64,000 nt of DNA from Candidatus Binataceae bacterium (GCA_036495685.1 DASXMJ010000038.1:1-64000), one strand, 5' to 3'; counted from the first letter of the stretch, positions 8,476 through 17,504 are shown. Translations and numbers: made by a program. Notes: generated by a model from the letters alone, not told the origin.

Positions 8476-8496
8476 TAGCCGAGGGTCCGGCTCGTC

Positions 8497-9576
8497 TCAT
8501 CCCGGAATCAAAGCAGCGCGCGTGACTTCCTTGCGTTCGCTCTTGTCCAACGCCTCCGCCGCCTTGGCAAGCGGAAATTTCGCATCGCACAGGTCCAGGT
8601 ACGGATAGCGCTCGATGTGCTGGGCCAGGAAATCGAGCGACCTCTTCAAATAATGCGGGGGATAGGTCGCGATGCCGTGAATCTCGATTGATTTGAAGGT
8701 CACCATCGAGGGTGCAATAGGTGCGGTCATCCCTCCCGAGATATTTCCGAGTTCCAGTAGTCGGCCGCCATTGCGCACGAAGCCGACCGCATCGATGAAT
8801 GCCTCCGGAATTCCCGCGACTTCCAGCACCACGTCCGGCCCGCCGCCGCCGGTAAGCTCGCGGACCCGCGTCTGACGCGACTTGAAATCGGGAAATTTTC
8901 GCAGGTCGATCACTTCGTCCGCGCCGAACCGCTTGGCCTGCGAGAGCCGCAACTCGACCCCGTCTATCGCGGTCACCCTCGCACCGCGCGCCTTCGCGAT
9001 CGCCATGGCATGCAGCCCGAGCCCGCCGGCCCCGAGCACCAGCAGCTTCTCCCCGTAGGACAACCGTCCGCGATCGAGTGCCCAGTAAACTTGTGACATC
9101 GCGCAGTTCGCCGAAGCGGCGATCAAATCCGGCACGTTGTCCGGAATCTTGTAGAAGTGCTGGTCCGGCTTGACGAAATAATGAGTGGCGAAGGTGGCGG
9201 TGAAGTGGGGCGGTTTGTCGGGATGGGACGCGCCCATCACGCGGTTGAGACATCCGGCCTGGTTCCCCGCCACACAGTTCTCGCAACGATTGCACACCGT
9301 GTAGTAGACCGGTGCGATCCGGTCGCCTTCCTTGACCGCAACCCCTGCCCAGTCTTTGGTCGTTCCCGGCCCGAGCGAGTGAATCGCTCCGGCCATCTCG
9401 TGCCCGGGCATGATCCCGCGGCGTCCGAACTCGCCCTTCCACATGTGCACTTCAGACCCGCACACATTGGTCTGCGTGACCCGCGCCACCAGCCCGCCGG
9501 GCACCGGTTCCGGAACTTCATACTCGAAGAATTCGATCTTGTGTCCTTCGGGAATAAAACCGATGGCACCTTTCAT
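8497..9576 (-). CDS. Zinc-binding medium-chain alcohol dehydrogenase
   Basis: This 359-residue MDR protein has catalytic zinc ligands visible as Cys39 (NVCGSE) and His59-Glu60 (PGHE). The structural zinc lobe has four cysteines at 95, 98, 101 and 109 (CNRCENC...GC). The Rossmann motif LGAGGLGLHA binds NAD(P). Shine-Dalgarno-like GAGGTGGA precedes the ATG at 9576. The substrate cannot be deduced; related enzymes oxidise alcohols or reduce aldehydes in degradation routes. It stands alone, convergent with the flavoprotein and divergent from the amidohydrolase. Confidence 0.9.
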   Translation of the reverse strand: MKGAIGFIPEGHKIEFFEYEVPEPVPGGLVARVTQTNVCGSEVHMWKGEFGRRGIMPGHEMAGAIHSLGPGTTKDWAGVAVKEGDRIAPVYYTVCNRCENCVAGNQAGCLNRVMGASHPDKPPHFTATFATHYFVKPDQHFYKIPDNVPDLIAASANCAMSQVYWALDRGRLSYGEKLLVLGAGGLGLHAMAIAKARGARVTAIDGVELRLSQAKRFGADEVIDLRKFPDFKSRQTRVRELTGGGGPDVVLEVAGIPEAFIDAVGFVRNGGRLLELGNISGGMTAPIAPSMVTFKSIEIHGIATYPPHYLKRSLDFLAQHIERYPYLDLCDAKFPLAKAAEALDKSERKEVTRAALIPG

Positions 9577-9813
9577 GACAATCCACCTCGTCCTGCGCTG
9601 ACCCTACGAAAAACCCGCTCCCCGCGGCAAGCGGCGCCGCTCTAAATCTGTGTCGAAGGTGCACTTCCAAAATCGCCAAACTCTGCGATTTGTTCTTCGC
9701 ATTCACCACGCCGCTTAAAAAGCCATCCGCGGGTATCGCGGCGTGGGTTCGAGCACTGGCACTCAACGCACTGGGAGACTTACAATCCTGCCACAACGCG
9801 GGGAGGTTGGAAC
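9577..9813. other. Divergent promoter region
   Basis: This 237-bp spacer lies between the minus-strand alcohol dehydrogenase and the plus-strand amidohydrolase. A good Shine-Dalgarno (GGGAGG at 9801-9806) belongs to the amidohydrolase. I see no clear inverted repeat or RNA element in the remainder. Confidence 0.35.
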
Positions 9814-11286
9814 ATGGATCGACATCCATCCGCGAGAGCGATTCACGATCGTCTCGGACATCCGGTCATTGATGCGGACGGTCATTACGTCGAGTTCGGT
9901 CCGTCGATTCTCGAATACCTGAGGGAGGTCGCCGGGGAACGCGTCGCCGACGCGTTCAAGCGGCCCAACGACTGGGTGGGCAACACCATCCGGATGACCC
10001 CCGCGGAGCGCCGCGAAGCGGGCATTGCGCAGGAAGCATTCTGGGTCATCCCCGCAAAGAACGCGCTCGATCGCGCGACCGCCATGCTGCCGCGACTTCT
10101 CTATGAGCGCCTCGATGAACTCGGCTTCGACTTTACCGTGCTCTACCCGTCGGCGGGTCTGCTGATCACTCCGATCGAAGACGAAGAGCTACGCCGGGCA
10201 ACCTGCCGGGCCTTCAACCGCTATGTCGCCGATCAGTATCGCGCCTACGCGGATCGGATCACGCCCGCCGCGGTCATCCCCATGTACACACCCGCCGAGG
10301 CGATCGAGGAACTTGAGTACGCGGTCGGAACGCTCGGACTCAAGGCCGCGATGCTGGGTCATCCGATTCGACGTCCTATTGCCGACGTGCAGCGCAAACA
10401 GCCGGACGCAGTCCGTTGGGCGCGATGGATCGACACCTTCGGAATCGACAGCGCCTACGACTACGACCCGGTCTGGGAGAAGTGCCTCGAGTTGCGAGTC
10501 GCGCCCTCTTTTCATGCGGGGTCGCGCAGCTTTGGCTACCGCGCATCCCCCAGCAATTTCACCTACAACCACATCGGCCATTTCGCCGCCGCGCTCGAAG
10601 CACTCTGCAAGTCGATTTTCCTGGCCGGAGTAACGCGCAGATTTCCGCAGCTTCAGCTCGCGTTTCTCGAAGGCGGTGTCGCCTGGGCCTGCGCGCTGTA
10701 CAGCGACCTGATCGGACATTGGAAAAAACGCAACCGCGCCGCGCTCGAGGAAGTTAACCCGGCCAACCTGGACCGCGCCGTGTTCCGAGATTTGATCGAG
10801 CGTTATGGCGGCAAACAGCTCGCGGATCGTTACGCCGCCAACGATGTGAAGCTCGAGGCTTTTGACACGCCGCGCCCACCCACCGCGCAGGAGTTGGATG
10901 ACTTCGCGGCCTGTGACATCAAGCGTGGCGAAGAGATTCGGGATCTTTTTACCCGCAATTTCTACTTCGGCTGCGAAGCCGACGATCCGCTCAACGCGTG
11001 GGCGACCCGCGCGAGGGACAATCCGTACGGCGCGAGGCTCAAGACCCTGCTCGGTTCGGATATTGGCCATTTCGATGTGGTGAACATGGCCGAGGTCTTG
11101 GGCGAAGCGTATGAGCTCGTCGAGGACGGGCTGGTCAGCGAAACGGATCTGCGCGACTTCCTGTTTACCAATCCGGTGCAATTCTTCTGCGGGGCAAACC
11201 CGCATTTTTTCAAAGGCACTGTGGTGGAAGGGGCGGTACGGGACCTCCTCGCGACACCCGCTCCAGAGGCCAAAGCATCACTGTAG
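9814..11286 (+). CDS. Amidohydrolase family protein (metal-dependent, amidohydrolase_2 type)
   Basis: This 490-residue protein begins with the amidohydrolase_2 entry motif (VIDADGHYVEF, residues 18-28), where the D-x-D/G-H region provides first-strand metal ligands. Later conserved elements include the histidine pair NHIGH and an acidic GSDIGHFD near the C-terminus that matches the last-strand Asp. The family includes decarboxylases and hydrolases of aromatic or cyclic acids (the ACMSD-like group). It is longer than typical members (300-400 residues) because of an insertion in the C-terminal half. It lies 33 bp before a crotonase, so both may serve one catabolic route. The exact reaction is unknown. 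Confidence 0.82.
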   Translation: MDRHPSARAIHDRLGHPVIDADGHYVEFGPSILEYLREVAGERVADAFKRPNDWVGNTIRMTPAERREAGIAQEAFWVIPAKNALDRATAMLPRLLYERLDELGFDFTVLYPSAGLLITPIEDEELRRATCRAFNRYVADQYRAYADRITPAAVIPMYTPAEAIEELEYAVGTLGLKAAMLGHPIRRPIADVQRKQPDAVRWARWIDTFGIDSAYDYDPVWEKCLELRVAPSFHAGSRSFGYRASPSNFTYNHIGHFAAALEALCKSIFLAGVTRRFPQLQLAFLEGGVAWACALYSDLIGHWKKRNRAALEEVNPANLDRAVFRDLIERYGGKQLADRYAANDVKLEAFDTPRPPTAQELDDFAACDIKRGEEIRDLFTRNFYFGCEADDPLNAWATRARDNPYGARLKTLLGSDIGHFDVVNMAEVLGEAYELVEDGLVSETDLRDFLFTNPVQFFCGANPHFFKGTVVEGAVRDLLATPAPEAKASL

Positions 11287-11319
11287 TGGACCGCCCGCGC
11301 GGGTGAATGAGGGCTATCG

Positions 11320-12018
11320 ATGCCGAAATATTTCCTCTTCGAAAAGAGCGGAGTCATAACCACCATCACCTTCAACCGTCCGGAGCGGCGCAATTGCCTG
11401 GACAACGAAGTGATCCTCGAGCTGGAACGACTGATTTACGAGGTTCGCGACGATCGCGAGACCCGCGCGCTGATCGTGACCGGGACCGGCAACGCCTTTT
11501 CAGCGGGCGCGGACCTATCCGCGATCAGAGGCACCGAAGATCCGGATCAGCGTGCCGTGCTCGCCAAGGAAAGAGCAGGGCGGCGCCTCCCGCGTCTTAT
11601 TGGCCGGGTGTTCGAAGGGATTGCCCACCTGGAGTGCGCCACCATCGCGGCGGTCAACGGATACGCGGTCGGAGGAGGATGGTCGATCGCGCTCGCGTTC
11701 GATTTCTGCCTCGCCGTGGAGAACGCGGAGTTCTGGGTGCCGGAAGTAGACATGGGGGTTGCCTATCGGGGCGCGCCTGCACAATTGATGGCTGCAAGCA
11801 TGGGCCCCTGGCGTGCGCGCGAAGCAATCCTCGAGTGCCGCCATTACAAAGCCGAAGAACTGCTCGCGATGGGTGTGATAAACCGGGTGGTAAAGCCCCC
11901 GGCGCTGCTGGCCACGGCGCGTGAGCTCGCAGAGTCACTCGCGAAAAAGTCGGCGACCGCGATCGCGCAATCAAAACGCGACATCAACGATTTCTTCTTC
12001 GGCAGTCGCCTGTACTGA
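11320..12018 (+). CDS. Enoyl-CoA hydratase/isomerase family protein
   Basis: This 232-residue crotonase-fold protein shows oxyanion-hole segments AFSAGADLSAI and VGGGWSIALAF. In classical hydratases the second segment reads GGGCEL, with the first catalytic Glu; here that position is Ser. The second Glu is retained (VPEVDMG). This suggests an isomerase, hydrolase or decarboxylase-like crotonase rather than a standard beta-oxidation hydratase. The protein is somewhat short at the C-terminus. It probably shares a transcript with the upstream amidohydrolase. Cytosolic; it acts on a CoA thioester. Confidence 0.85.
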   Translation: MPKYFLFEKSGVITTITFNRPERRNCLDNEVILELERLIYEVRDDRETRALIVTGTGNAFSAGADLSAIRGTEDPDQRAVLAKERAGRRLPRLIGRVFEGIAHLECATIAAVNGYAVGGGWSIALAFDFCLAVENAEFWVPEVDMGVAYRGAPAQLMAASMGPWRAREAILECRHYKAEELLAMGVINRVVKPPALLATARELAESLAKKSATAIAQSKRDINDFFFGSRLY

Positions 12019-12080
12019 GACTCCGGAAAGTATTCTGAGATCCCGGGCTTCCGACCAGGTGCTACAACTCGCCCGTACGA

Positions 12081-12118
12081 AAAAAGGGCCGGAGCGGACT
12101 TTCTCCGCGCCGGCCCCC
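12081..12118 (-). terminator. Rho-independent terminator for the minus-strand amidohydrolase
   Basis: The stem is GGGCCGG (12086-12092) paired with CCGGCCC (12110-12116), then an A.G mismatch, then GCGGA (12094-12098) with TCCGC (12104-12108), loop of five. On the minus strand it is followed at once by a run of six T (A-run at 12080-12085 on the plus strand), which fits termination of the gene ending at 12138. A plus-strand T-run at about 12132-12138 may let it also slow transcription from the crotonase side. Confidence 0.7.
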
Positions 12119-12137
12119 GTCCGCGAGCTGTGTTTTT

Positions 12138-13355
12138 TTAATTAACCGCCATCCGTGCCAGTCGCTTCACCTCGAGCTTGAACACGCGCGCCGCATTCAA
12201 CCCAAGAATCTGTGCACGCTCGTCCTCACTTAGGTGGGCCATTTGCCGTTCGATGGCTTCGGCCGAATGCGGCCAGGAACCCTCGTGATGCGGATAGTCA
12301 TTGGCCCACAGAAAATTTCTGCAGAGGTCGTACTTCTGTGCGAGGTCGAGTCCCGGAGGGTCTTCCTGAAATGACGCAAAACCGTTGGACCGGAAATACT
12401 CGCTCGGCAGCTTCTTCAACTTCGGGAACACCCACATGTGATGCTTATGGTACGCCTCATCCATCGCCTGCATCGCCCACGGAACCCATCCGATTCCCGC
12501 TTCGATGGAGCCAAACCGCAGCCGCGGGAATTTTTCGACGACGCCCGAGGCGCACAGATTCGCGATTGGTTCGATGGTCGGCGCCAACGAGTGCGAGACA
12601 TAGTTGATGACCGCGCCGCCGTCTTTGCGTGCCGCCCGTGGATCTCGTCCGGTCGAGACGTGGAAAGTGACCGCCAAGTCGCAATCCTGGATTACCGCCC
12701 ACAGCGGGTCGAAGCTTTTCATGTTGTAGTTCGGATGGCGTGCGTCGTGGGCCCCGAAAATCGGCTTGCAGGGCAGGGTCAATCCGCGAAATCCCATCTT
12801 GGCGACGCGCTTGACCTCTTCGATCGATCCCTCGAGGTCGCCGGTCGCCAGCGCCGCCATCGGCACCAGCCGATCCCGATAAGGTCCGTACGACTCGGCC
12901 GCCCAGTCGTTGTAGATGCGGCATTGTGCCTGCGCGAACAGCGGGTCGGGCGTCGCCCACATCGTGAGTCCCTTGTTTGGAAAAATGACTTCCGCGTCTA
13001 CCCCATCGCGATCGTGATCGAGCAGCCGTTGTTCCGGAGTGGCGCCGGCCTTACCGCGAATCTGATCTTCGCCCTGCAGATTGCTGTCGAGTAGCCGCGA
13101 CCGTGCCCAGCCCTCGGAAATTTGCCACTTCACCCCATCGGCATCGACTTCGACCCGCGGCAAGCGGTCTCTGTACTTTTTGTCTATTCGATCGACCCAA
13201 AGATTGGCCGGCTCGTTGGCGTGGCAATCCGCCGACACCATGAAAAATTTGTTCGGATCATCCGGACGCGCGGTGCGCTTCCATCCTGAATGTCCGGGCG
13301 TGCTGAGCCTCCATCGATTGGGCTCATCGATCTGGTGCATGAGTGGTTCGCTCAT
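12138..13355 (-). CDS. Amidohydrolase family protein (amidohydrolase_2 type)
   Basis: This 405-residue protein begins the fold with MVSADCHANEP, the D-x-H metal motif of the amidohydrolase_2 family, and has a C-terminal WANDYPHHEGSWPHS block containing the last-strand Asp and His residues typical of the group. The residues AVTFHVSTGRD supply the middle-strand His. It is a paralogue-level relative of the protein at 9814, but too different for a recent duplication. It is divergent from the carotenoid oxygenase gene with 170 bp between. The likely role is hydrolysis or decarboxylation of a carboxylic acid in xenobiotic or lipid breakdown; the substrate is unknown. Confidence 0.85.
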   Translation of the reverse strand: MSEPLMHQIDEPNRWRLSTPGHSGWKRTARPDDPNKFFMVSADCHANEPANLWVDRIDKKYRDRLPRVEVDADGVKWQISEGWARSRLLDSNLQGEDQIRGKAGATPEQRLLDHDRDGVDAEVIFPNKGLTMWATPDPLFAQAQCRIYNDWAAESYGPYRDRLVPMAALATGDLEGSIEEVKRVAKMGFRGLTLPCKPIFGAHDARHPNYNMKSFDPLWAVIQDCDLAVTFHVSTGRDPRAARKDGGAVINYVSHSLAPTIEPIANLCASGVVEKFPRLRFGSIEAGIGWVPWAMQAMDEAYHKHHMWVFPKLKKLPSEYFRSNGFASFQEDPPGLDLAQKYDLCRNFLWANDYPHHEGSWPHSAEAIERQMAHLSEDERAQILGLNAARVFKLEVKRLARMAVN

Positions 13356-13525
13356 CGCTTAACCCCCGAATGGTATGATCAACAAGACGATCACAATTGT
13401 AGTTGATTTTAGGACTGCAGTGCACTCGCCGTCAAAGAACCCGGAAGGTGGCCCGAGTCAGCCGGCCACCCTTTGAGTGGGGCGCCGGTCGATATGCTAG
13501 GTTGAGCGCGACGGGCGAGGGCATC

Positions 13526-14968
13526 ATGTTCAAAGTCGAGCGCGAAATCCCGAACCGGATCGCTCCTACCGAAAACCTTTTCCTACGCGGCATGTTTGCT
13601 CCTACCTCGCGCGAAATCACCGCAGACAATCTCCAAGTCGAGGGCGAGATTCCGCGGGACCTGTTTGGGATCTATCTGCGCAACGGGCCCAACCCGATTT
13701 TCCAGCCGCGCGACCGCTACCATTGGTTCGACGGCGACGGGATGATTCACGCGATCGAATTTCGCGAGGGCAGGGCGACCTACCGCAACCGGTGGATCAC
13801 CACCGAGGGGTTCCTGGCCGAACAGCAAGCGCAGCGCGCGATTTGGCCGGGGCTGATGGACAAGCCGGATCGCTACGTGCCGCGGGGCGCGGGTTCCGAC
13901 GGATGGCTCAAGGATACCGCGAACACCGATTTGATATTTCACAATGGTTACGCACTCGCGTTGTGGTACCAGTGCGGGGTGCCCTACAAGATCGAGGCGC
14001 GCACCCTGCAGACCCTCGGCATCGAAAACTTCCGCGGCGCCCTGAAGCGGACCGTGTCCGCACACGCCAAGGTCGACCCGGTCACCGGGGAACTGCTGTT
14101 TTTCGATTACTCGACCAAGCCGCCGCTGATGACCTACAACGTGGTGTCGGCCAGCGGTGAATTGAAACATCACATTCCCATCGAGGTGCCGGGTCCGCGA
14201 TTGCCGCATGACATGGCATTCACGCCGCACTACTCGGTGTTGATGGATTTGCCGCTCTTCTGGGATCCCGACCTTCTCGCCCGCGGTATCCACAAAGTCA
14301 GCTATTTCCCCCACTTGCCAAGCCGCTTCGCGATCGTCCCGCGCTATGGAGACGCCGGGGAAGTCCGATGGTTCGAGACCTCGCCCTGCTACATTTACCA
14401 CGTGGTCAACGCGTGGGAGGACGGCGACGAGATCGTGATGGATGCGTGCCGCGTCATCGGTCCCGAGCCCAAGAGTGCCAGGGGCGAAGGCGAGTTGGCG
14501 CGCATGCGAGCATTCCTGCGACTGGAAGCGGAGCTATATCGATGGCGCTTTAACCTCGCGACCGGCGTGGCCCGCGAAGAGCGTCTGGACGATCAGCGAA
14601 CCGAATGGCCGACCATCCATCGCGGGAAAATGGGTCGACGGACGCGCTATGCGTATAGTTCTTTGGTTCCGCATTTTGAGGGACTGGTCAAGTACGACCT
14701 GGAGCGCAACACCAGCGAGAGGTACCTGTTTGGCCCCGGCCGTGCGGCTAACGAGTGCCCGTTCGCGCCTCGCCTGGGCGCAGCCGATGAAGACGACGGC
14801 TACCTCGTCGCCTTCGTTTCAGATGCGAACGGCGGCGATCAGGGCGAAGTGGTAATCCTCAACGCGAAGGACATCGCCGCAGGACCGATCGGACGACTCA
14901 AAATTCCGCAGCGTGTTCCAGTCGGGTTCCACGCCCTATGGATTCCCGGCGAGCAGCTGCCGGCCTAG
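13526..14968 (+). CDS. Carotenoid oxygenase family protein
   Basis: I start at ATG 13526 (GGGCGAGGG upstream), giving 480 residues; a longer frame from 13403 adds 41 residues with no family character. The four iron-binding histidines of the carotenoid cleavage dioxygenase / RPE65 beta-propeller are seen at about 180 (SAHAK), 228 (LPHDM), 292 (YIYHV) and 469 (GFHAL). The N-terminal signature RNGPNPIF also fits. Family members cleave carotenoids, apocarotenoids or lignostilbenes with O2. No signal peptide. With amidohydrolases and CoA enzymes around, a stilbene-like or other aromatic substrate is as likely as a carotenoid; this is inference. Confidence 0.9.
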   Translation: MFKVEREIPNRIAPTENLFLRGMFAPTSREITADNLQVEGEIPRDLFGIYLRNGPNPIFQPRDRYHWFDGDGMIHAIEFREGRATYRNRWITTEGFLAEQQAQRAIWPGLMDKPDRYVPRGAGSDGWLKDTANTDLIFHNGYALALWYQCGVPYKIEARTLQTLGIENFRGALKRTVSAHAKVDPVTGELLFFDYSTKPPLMTYNVVSASGELKHHIPIEVPGPRLPHDMAFTPHYSVLMDLPLFWDPDLLARGIHKVSYFPHLPSRFAIVPRYGDAGEVRWFETSPCYIYHVVNAWEDGDEIVMDACRVIGPEPKSARGEGELARMRAFLRLEAELYRWRFNLATGVAREERLDDQRTEWPTIHRGKMGRRTRYAYSSLVPHFEGLVKYDLERNTSERYLFGPGRAANECPFAPRLGAADEDDGYLVAFVSDANGGDQGEVVILNAKDIAAGPIGRLKIPQRVPVGFHALWIPGEQLPA

Positions 14969-15031
14969 TCCGCCGCTTTCGTTTCGGTGGAGGAGAGAGC
15001 AGCGGTTCACTCCGTCGCGGAGCTGGCTGGT

Positions 15032-15529
15032 CTATAGGTTGGGGTCTTGCTCTTCGAACGTGAGGCTCAGCGCGGCGATACCAAAGCCAAGGTAAAGACC
15101 GGTGTCGCCCTCGATGCTTACTGGCTGCAAGGCAATCGACTTGTCAAATCCTCCGAGCAGCACATTTACTCCCGCTCCGATTCCAAACGCCGCCTGCGCG
15201 GTGCCCCCGAAATAGTTGCCGGCGAGGGCTCCGGAGCTCGGTACGCTGCTCGGCGCGACCACCGCCCACACCAAAACGATGGGAGCCAGATAGCCGATGT
15301 CGATTCCGATCTTTGAGATGGTGCCGGAATACTTTTCGATGTTACCCCCGGCGGGGTGATACTCACATTGCGCCGTCCGTGATGAGCCCACGATCCATCC
15401 GAAACCCCGCGCCACGTGGCAGGTCAGAAGCCCGGTCTTGGTGGTGAGACCCTGCCCCCGCGCCGGGCTTGAAGTCGCCGCGGCCAACAGCAAACTCGCC
15501 ACTACCACCAACCCCGCTCTCTTGCTCAT
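15032..15529 (-). CDS. DUF992 domain secreted protein
   Basis: This is about 165 residues from ATG 15529; a GTG at 15538 lies nearer a GGAGG and is possible. A signal peptide (about residues 1-26) leads to a mature domain with the DUF992 pattern GLLTCHVARGFGWIVGSSR and a second Cys near AQCEY, probably a disulfide pair. The C-terminal half is Gly-rich with alternating hydrophobics, suggesting beta strands at the cell envelope. No function is known for the family. It stands alone between the carotenoid oxygenase and the MaoC gene. Confidence 0.75.
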   Translation of the reverse strand: MSKRAGLVVVASLLLAAATSSPARGQGLTTKTGLLTCHVARGFGWIVGSSRTAQCEYHPAGGNIEKYSGTISKIGIDIGYLAPIVLVWAVVAPSSVPSSGALAGNYFGGTAQAAFGIGAGVNVLLGGFDKSIALQPVSIEGDTGLYLGFGIAALSLTFEEQDPNL

Positions 15530-15654
15530 TGGTATCACGGAAAGATCGGTGTCCTCCCGCCCCGTCGTACGGGGACGCGCAAGATGTATCCTGCGCCGGC
15601 AGCTGACTCAAGTCGATTTAGCTGGAGTGCCTCCGCCATGCGGTTCGGTGCAGG

Positions 15655-16107
15655 TCACGTTGATCGCCGGCGCAGCATGCGCTTTACCGTGCACGCCATG
15701 ATCTCCTCGCCCCGCTGATTTATCACCGAATGCGCGAACGTCACGATACCCCGGTCCGGTTTGCTGGTCTGCGCCGCGTCGACGACGCTGACCCGAACAT
15801 GGATCGTGTCACCGGCCATCAGCGGCCGCTGGAAGCTCATCTTCTCGACTGACAGCAACGCGAGCCCGACCCGATGAATGCATCCGGTCAGGATGATCAA
15901 TCCCTCCGAGAGCGCGAAGGTCATCGCTCCCGGCGCGATACGCGCCGGATAGGGGCCCGACTTGGCCATGTACTCACGGTCGATGAAGAGCTCCTCGAAG
16001 AACCCGCCAAGTCCCACGAACTGCGCTATCTCGGCCTCACCGATGGTGCGCCCCATAGTCTCGAGCGTCTCGCCCACCTTCCAGTCATCAAAGAACTTCG
16101 CTTCCAT
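15655..16107 (-). CDS. MaoC-like hot-dog protein with non-canonical active site
   Basis: This 150-residue protein has the length and fold pattern of single MaoC dehydratases. The hydratase motif normally reads G-D-x-N-P-x-H-x-D; here the region is GLGGFFEELFIDREYM, so the catalytic Asp and His are absent. The rest (IAPGAMTFALSEGL, RPLMAGDTIHVRV) is well conserved for MaoC proteins. It may be a hydratase with altered residues, a thioesterase, or a binding subunit. It lies 141 bp downstream of the SDR gene on the same strand and may share its transcript. Confidence 0.8.
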   Translation of the reverse strand: MEAKFFDDWKVGETLETMGRTIGEAEIAQFVGLGGFFEELFIDREYMAKSGPYPARIAPGAMTFALSEGLIILTGCIHRVGLALLSVEKMSFQRPLMAGDTIHVRVSVVDAAQTSKPDRGIVTFAHSVINQRGEEIMACTVKRMLRRRST

Positions 16108-16248
16108 TCCTTTCTACCAAGGCACGCATGACCAGCTTGCATTTGGCCGTGCGCACGTCAGTGCAGAAATAAGGAGACTTCCGGATCAGCGAACCTCGGC
16201 GCCCGTGCCGACCCTCAAGCCATGGCCGCGGTTCGAAATTCCCGGTTC

Positions 16249-17013
16249 CTACTGCGCCATGAAGCCGCCGTCGACCGGCATAGGCACGCCGGTAACGTAT
16301 GATGCTCGATCGGAGCATAGCCACGCGACCGTTTCGGCGATCTCCTCGGCCTCACCCAGCCTCTTCAGAGGACCGCCGCGAGCAAAACGCTGCTCGGCAT
16401 CTGGCCGCTCGCCCAGCAGCCGCGCCATCATCGGCGTGCGGATCGGGCCCGGGCATACCGCGTTCACGCGAATTCGTTCGCGACCGTATTCGACTGCGGC
16501 CGCTTTGGTCAGTCCCGCGACACCGTGCTTCGCGGCCACGTAGGCGGGCATCCCGCGGACCCCCGCCAGGCCCGCGCCCGATGAAGTGTTCACGATCGCG
16601 CCGCCGTGACCCTGCTTGAGCATCTGCTCGATTTCCGCTTTCATGCAGTGCCACACGCCGGTGAGGTCGACCGCGATCACCTTGTTCCAGTTCTCCTGGG
16701 TGCATTCGTGGGTCACGGCGGAGGCGCCTTCGATTCCCGCATTGTTGAAGGCACAGTCCACCCGTCCGTAGGACGCGACTGCTTTGGTCACTATCGATTT
16801 GGCATCCTCCCACTTGGAAACGTCGGCCTTGATGAAAACGGCTTCGGCGTTAAGGTCCTGCACCACGCGCAGAGTTTCAGTGCCGCCTTCTTCGATCCAA
16901 TCGGCCAGCACCAGCTTCGCGTGTTCGCGCGCGAAGACCCGCGCTGCCGCGCGGCCGATTCCGGAGCCCGCGCCGGTAATGATTGCGACCTTTCCCTCGA
17001 GTATTGCACTCAT
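16249..17013 (-). CDS. Short-chain dehydrogenase/reductase
   Basis: The start is ATG 17013 (MSAILEGKVAIITG), giving 254 residues; a longer frame reaching 17433 reads through the NTF2 gene in the wrong frame. Cofactor motif TGAGSGIG, structural NNAG, catalytic Ser in NTSSGAG and Tyr-Lys as YVAAK are all present. An Asp after the second strand (LADWIEE) suggests NAD preference. The C-terminus ends with the usual PVDGG. Classical cytosolic SDR, probably oxidising a hydroxyacyl or steroid-like alcohol; the substrate is unknown. It lies 50 bp downstream of the NTF2-like gene. Confidence 0.93.
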   Translation of the reverse strand: MSAILEGKVAIITGAGSGIGRAAARVFAREHAKLVLADWIEEGGTETLRVVQDLNAEAVFIKADVSKWEDAKSIVTKAVASYGRVDCAFNNAGIEGASAVTHECTQENWNKVIAVDLTGVWHCMKAEIEQMLKQGHGGAIVNTSSGAGLAGVRGMPAYVAAKHGVAGLTKAAAVEYGRERIRVNAVCPGPIRTPMMARLLGERPDAEQRFARGGPLKRLGEAEEIAETVAWLCSDRASYVTGVPMPVDGGFMAQ

Positions 17014-17063
17014 CGGTTTACACCCCCTGATCTTCTCTGGCTCCGTGGTCTCGCGCTCGACTG

Positions 17064-17504
17064 CTAGTTGCGGTCGGCGTCCAAAGCCGGGCCCACGCTG
17101 GTGAAGGTCCGCGATCCGAACTTCCATCCGTCGCTGGTCTTCACGTATTCGTCTTCGTAGTAGCCCGAGCCGATCCAGTCCATATTTCGCGAGAAGCTGC
17201 GCAGCTCGACGTAGCAGCGGCCCACGCCGCTTTTCGGCCCGGTCAGATCGACTACGTGATTGTGGATATAGGGCCGCGGGTTCACGTTGCTCAGCGCACC
17301 CTCGTACATTTTCTTGAGCTCCGCGCGTCCCTTCTGCGTCACCGTTCGCTTGTGACCCTTCACCGTGAAGCTGCCGTCCTCCGCAAACAGTTTGACGATT
17401 CCCGCCATATCGTTGCGCCATACGCAATCGCAATAGCGGACCGGCAATTCGCGAATCGCTTCGCGGTCCAGAAGTTCGCTCAACAGCTCATCGTTGTTTT
17501 TCAT
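17064..17504 (-). CDS. NTF2/SnoaL-like protein
   Basis: This 146-residue protein starts at ATG 17504 with a strong GGAGG about ten bases upstream; the open frame extends to 17657 but the extra residues look random. The family pattern is clear: REAIRELPVRYCDCVWRND, then LFAEDGSFTVKG, and a C-terminal sheet ending GWKFGSRTF. SnoaL-like proteins are cone-shaped alpha+beta barrels acting as isomerases, cyclases or small hydroxylases, often on polycyclic substrates. It is the first gene of the minus-strand set NTF2-SDR-MaoC and divergent from the BKACE operon, so a shared control region lies at 17505-17622. Confidence 0.85.
   Translation of the reverse strand: MKNNDELLSELLDREAIRELPVRYCDCVWRNDMAGIVKLFAEDGSFTVKGHKRTVTQKGRAELKKMYEGALSNVNPRPYIHNHVVDLTGPKSGVGRCYVELRSFSRNMDWIGSGYYEDEYVKTSDGWKFGSRTFTSVGPALDADRN

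Noticed and set aside
8279-9442. 387-codon minus-strand frame
   Set aside because: It overlaps the zinc alcohol dehydrogenase in another frame and has Arg/Gly-rich composition typical of shadow frames in GC-rich DNA.
13403-13525. N-terminal extension of the carotenoid oxygenase
   Set aside because: The added 41 residues are Arg-rich and unlike the family; ATG 13526 has an upstream ribosome-binding site.
16249-17433. SDR frame extended to 394 codons
   Set aside because: The added N-terminal part is out-of-frame NTF2 gene sequence; SDR homology begins at 17013.
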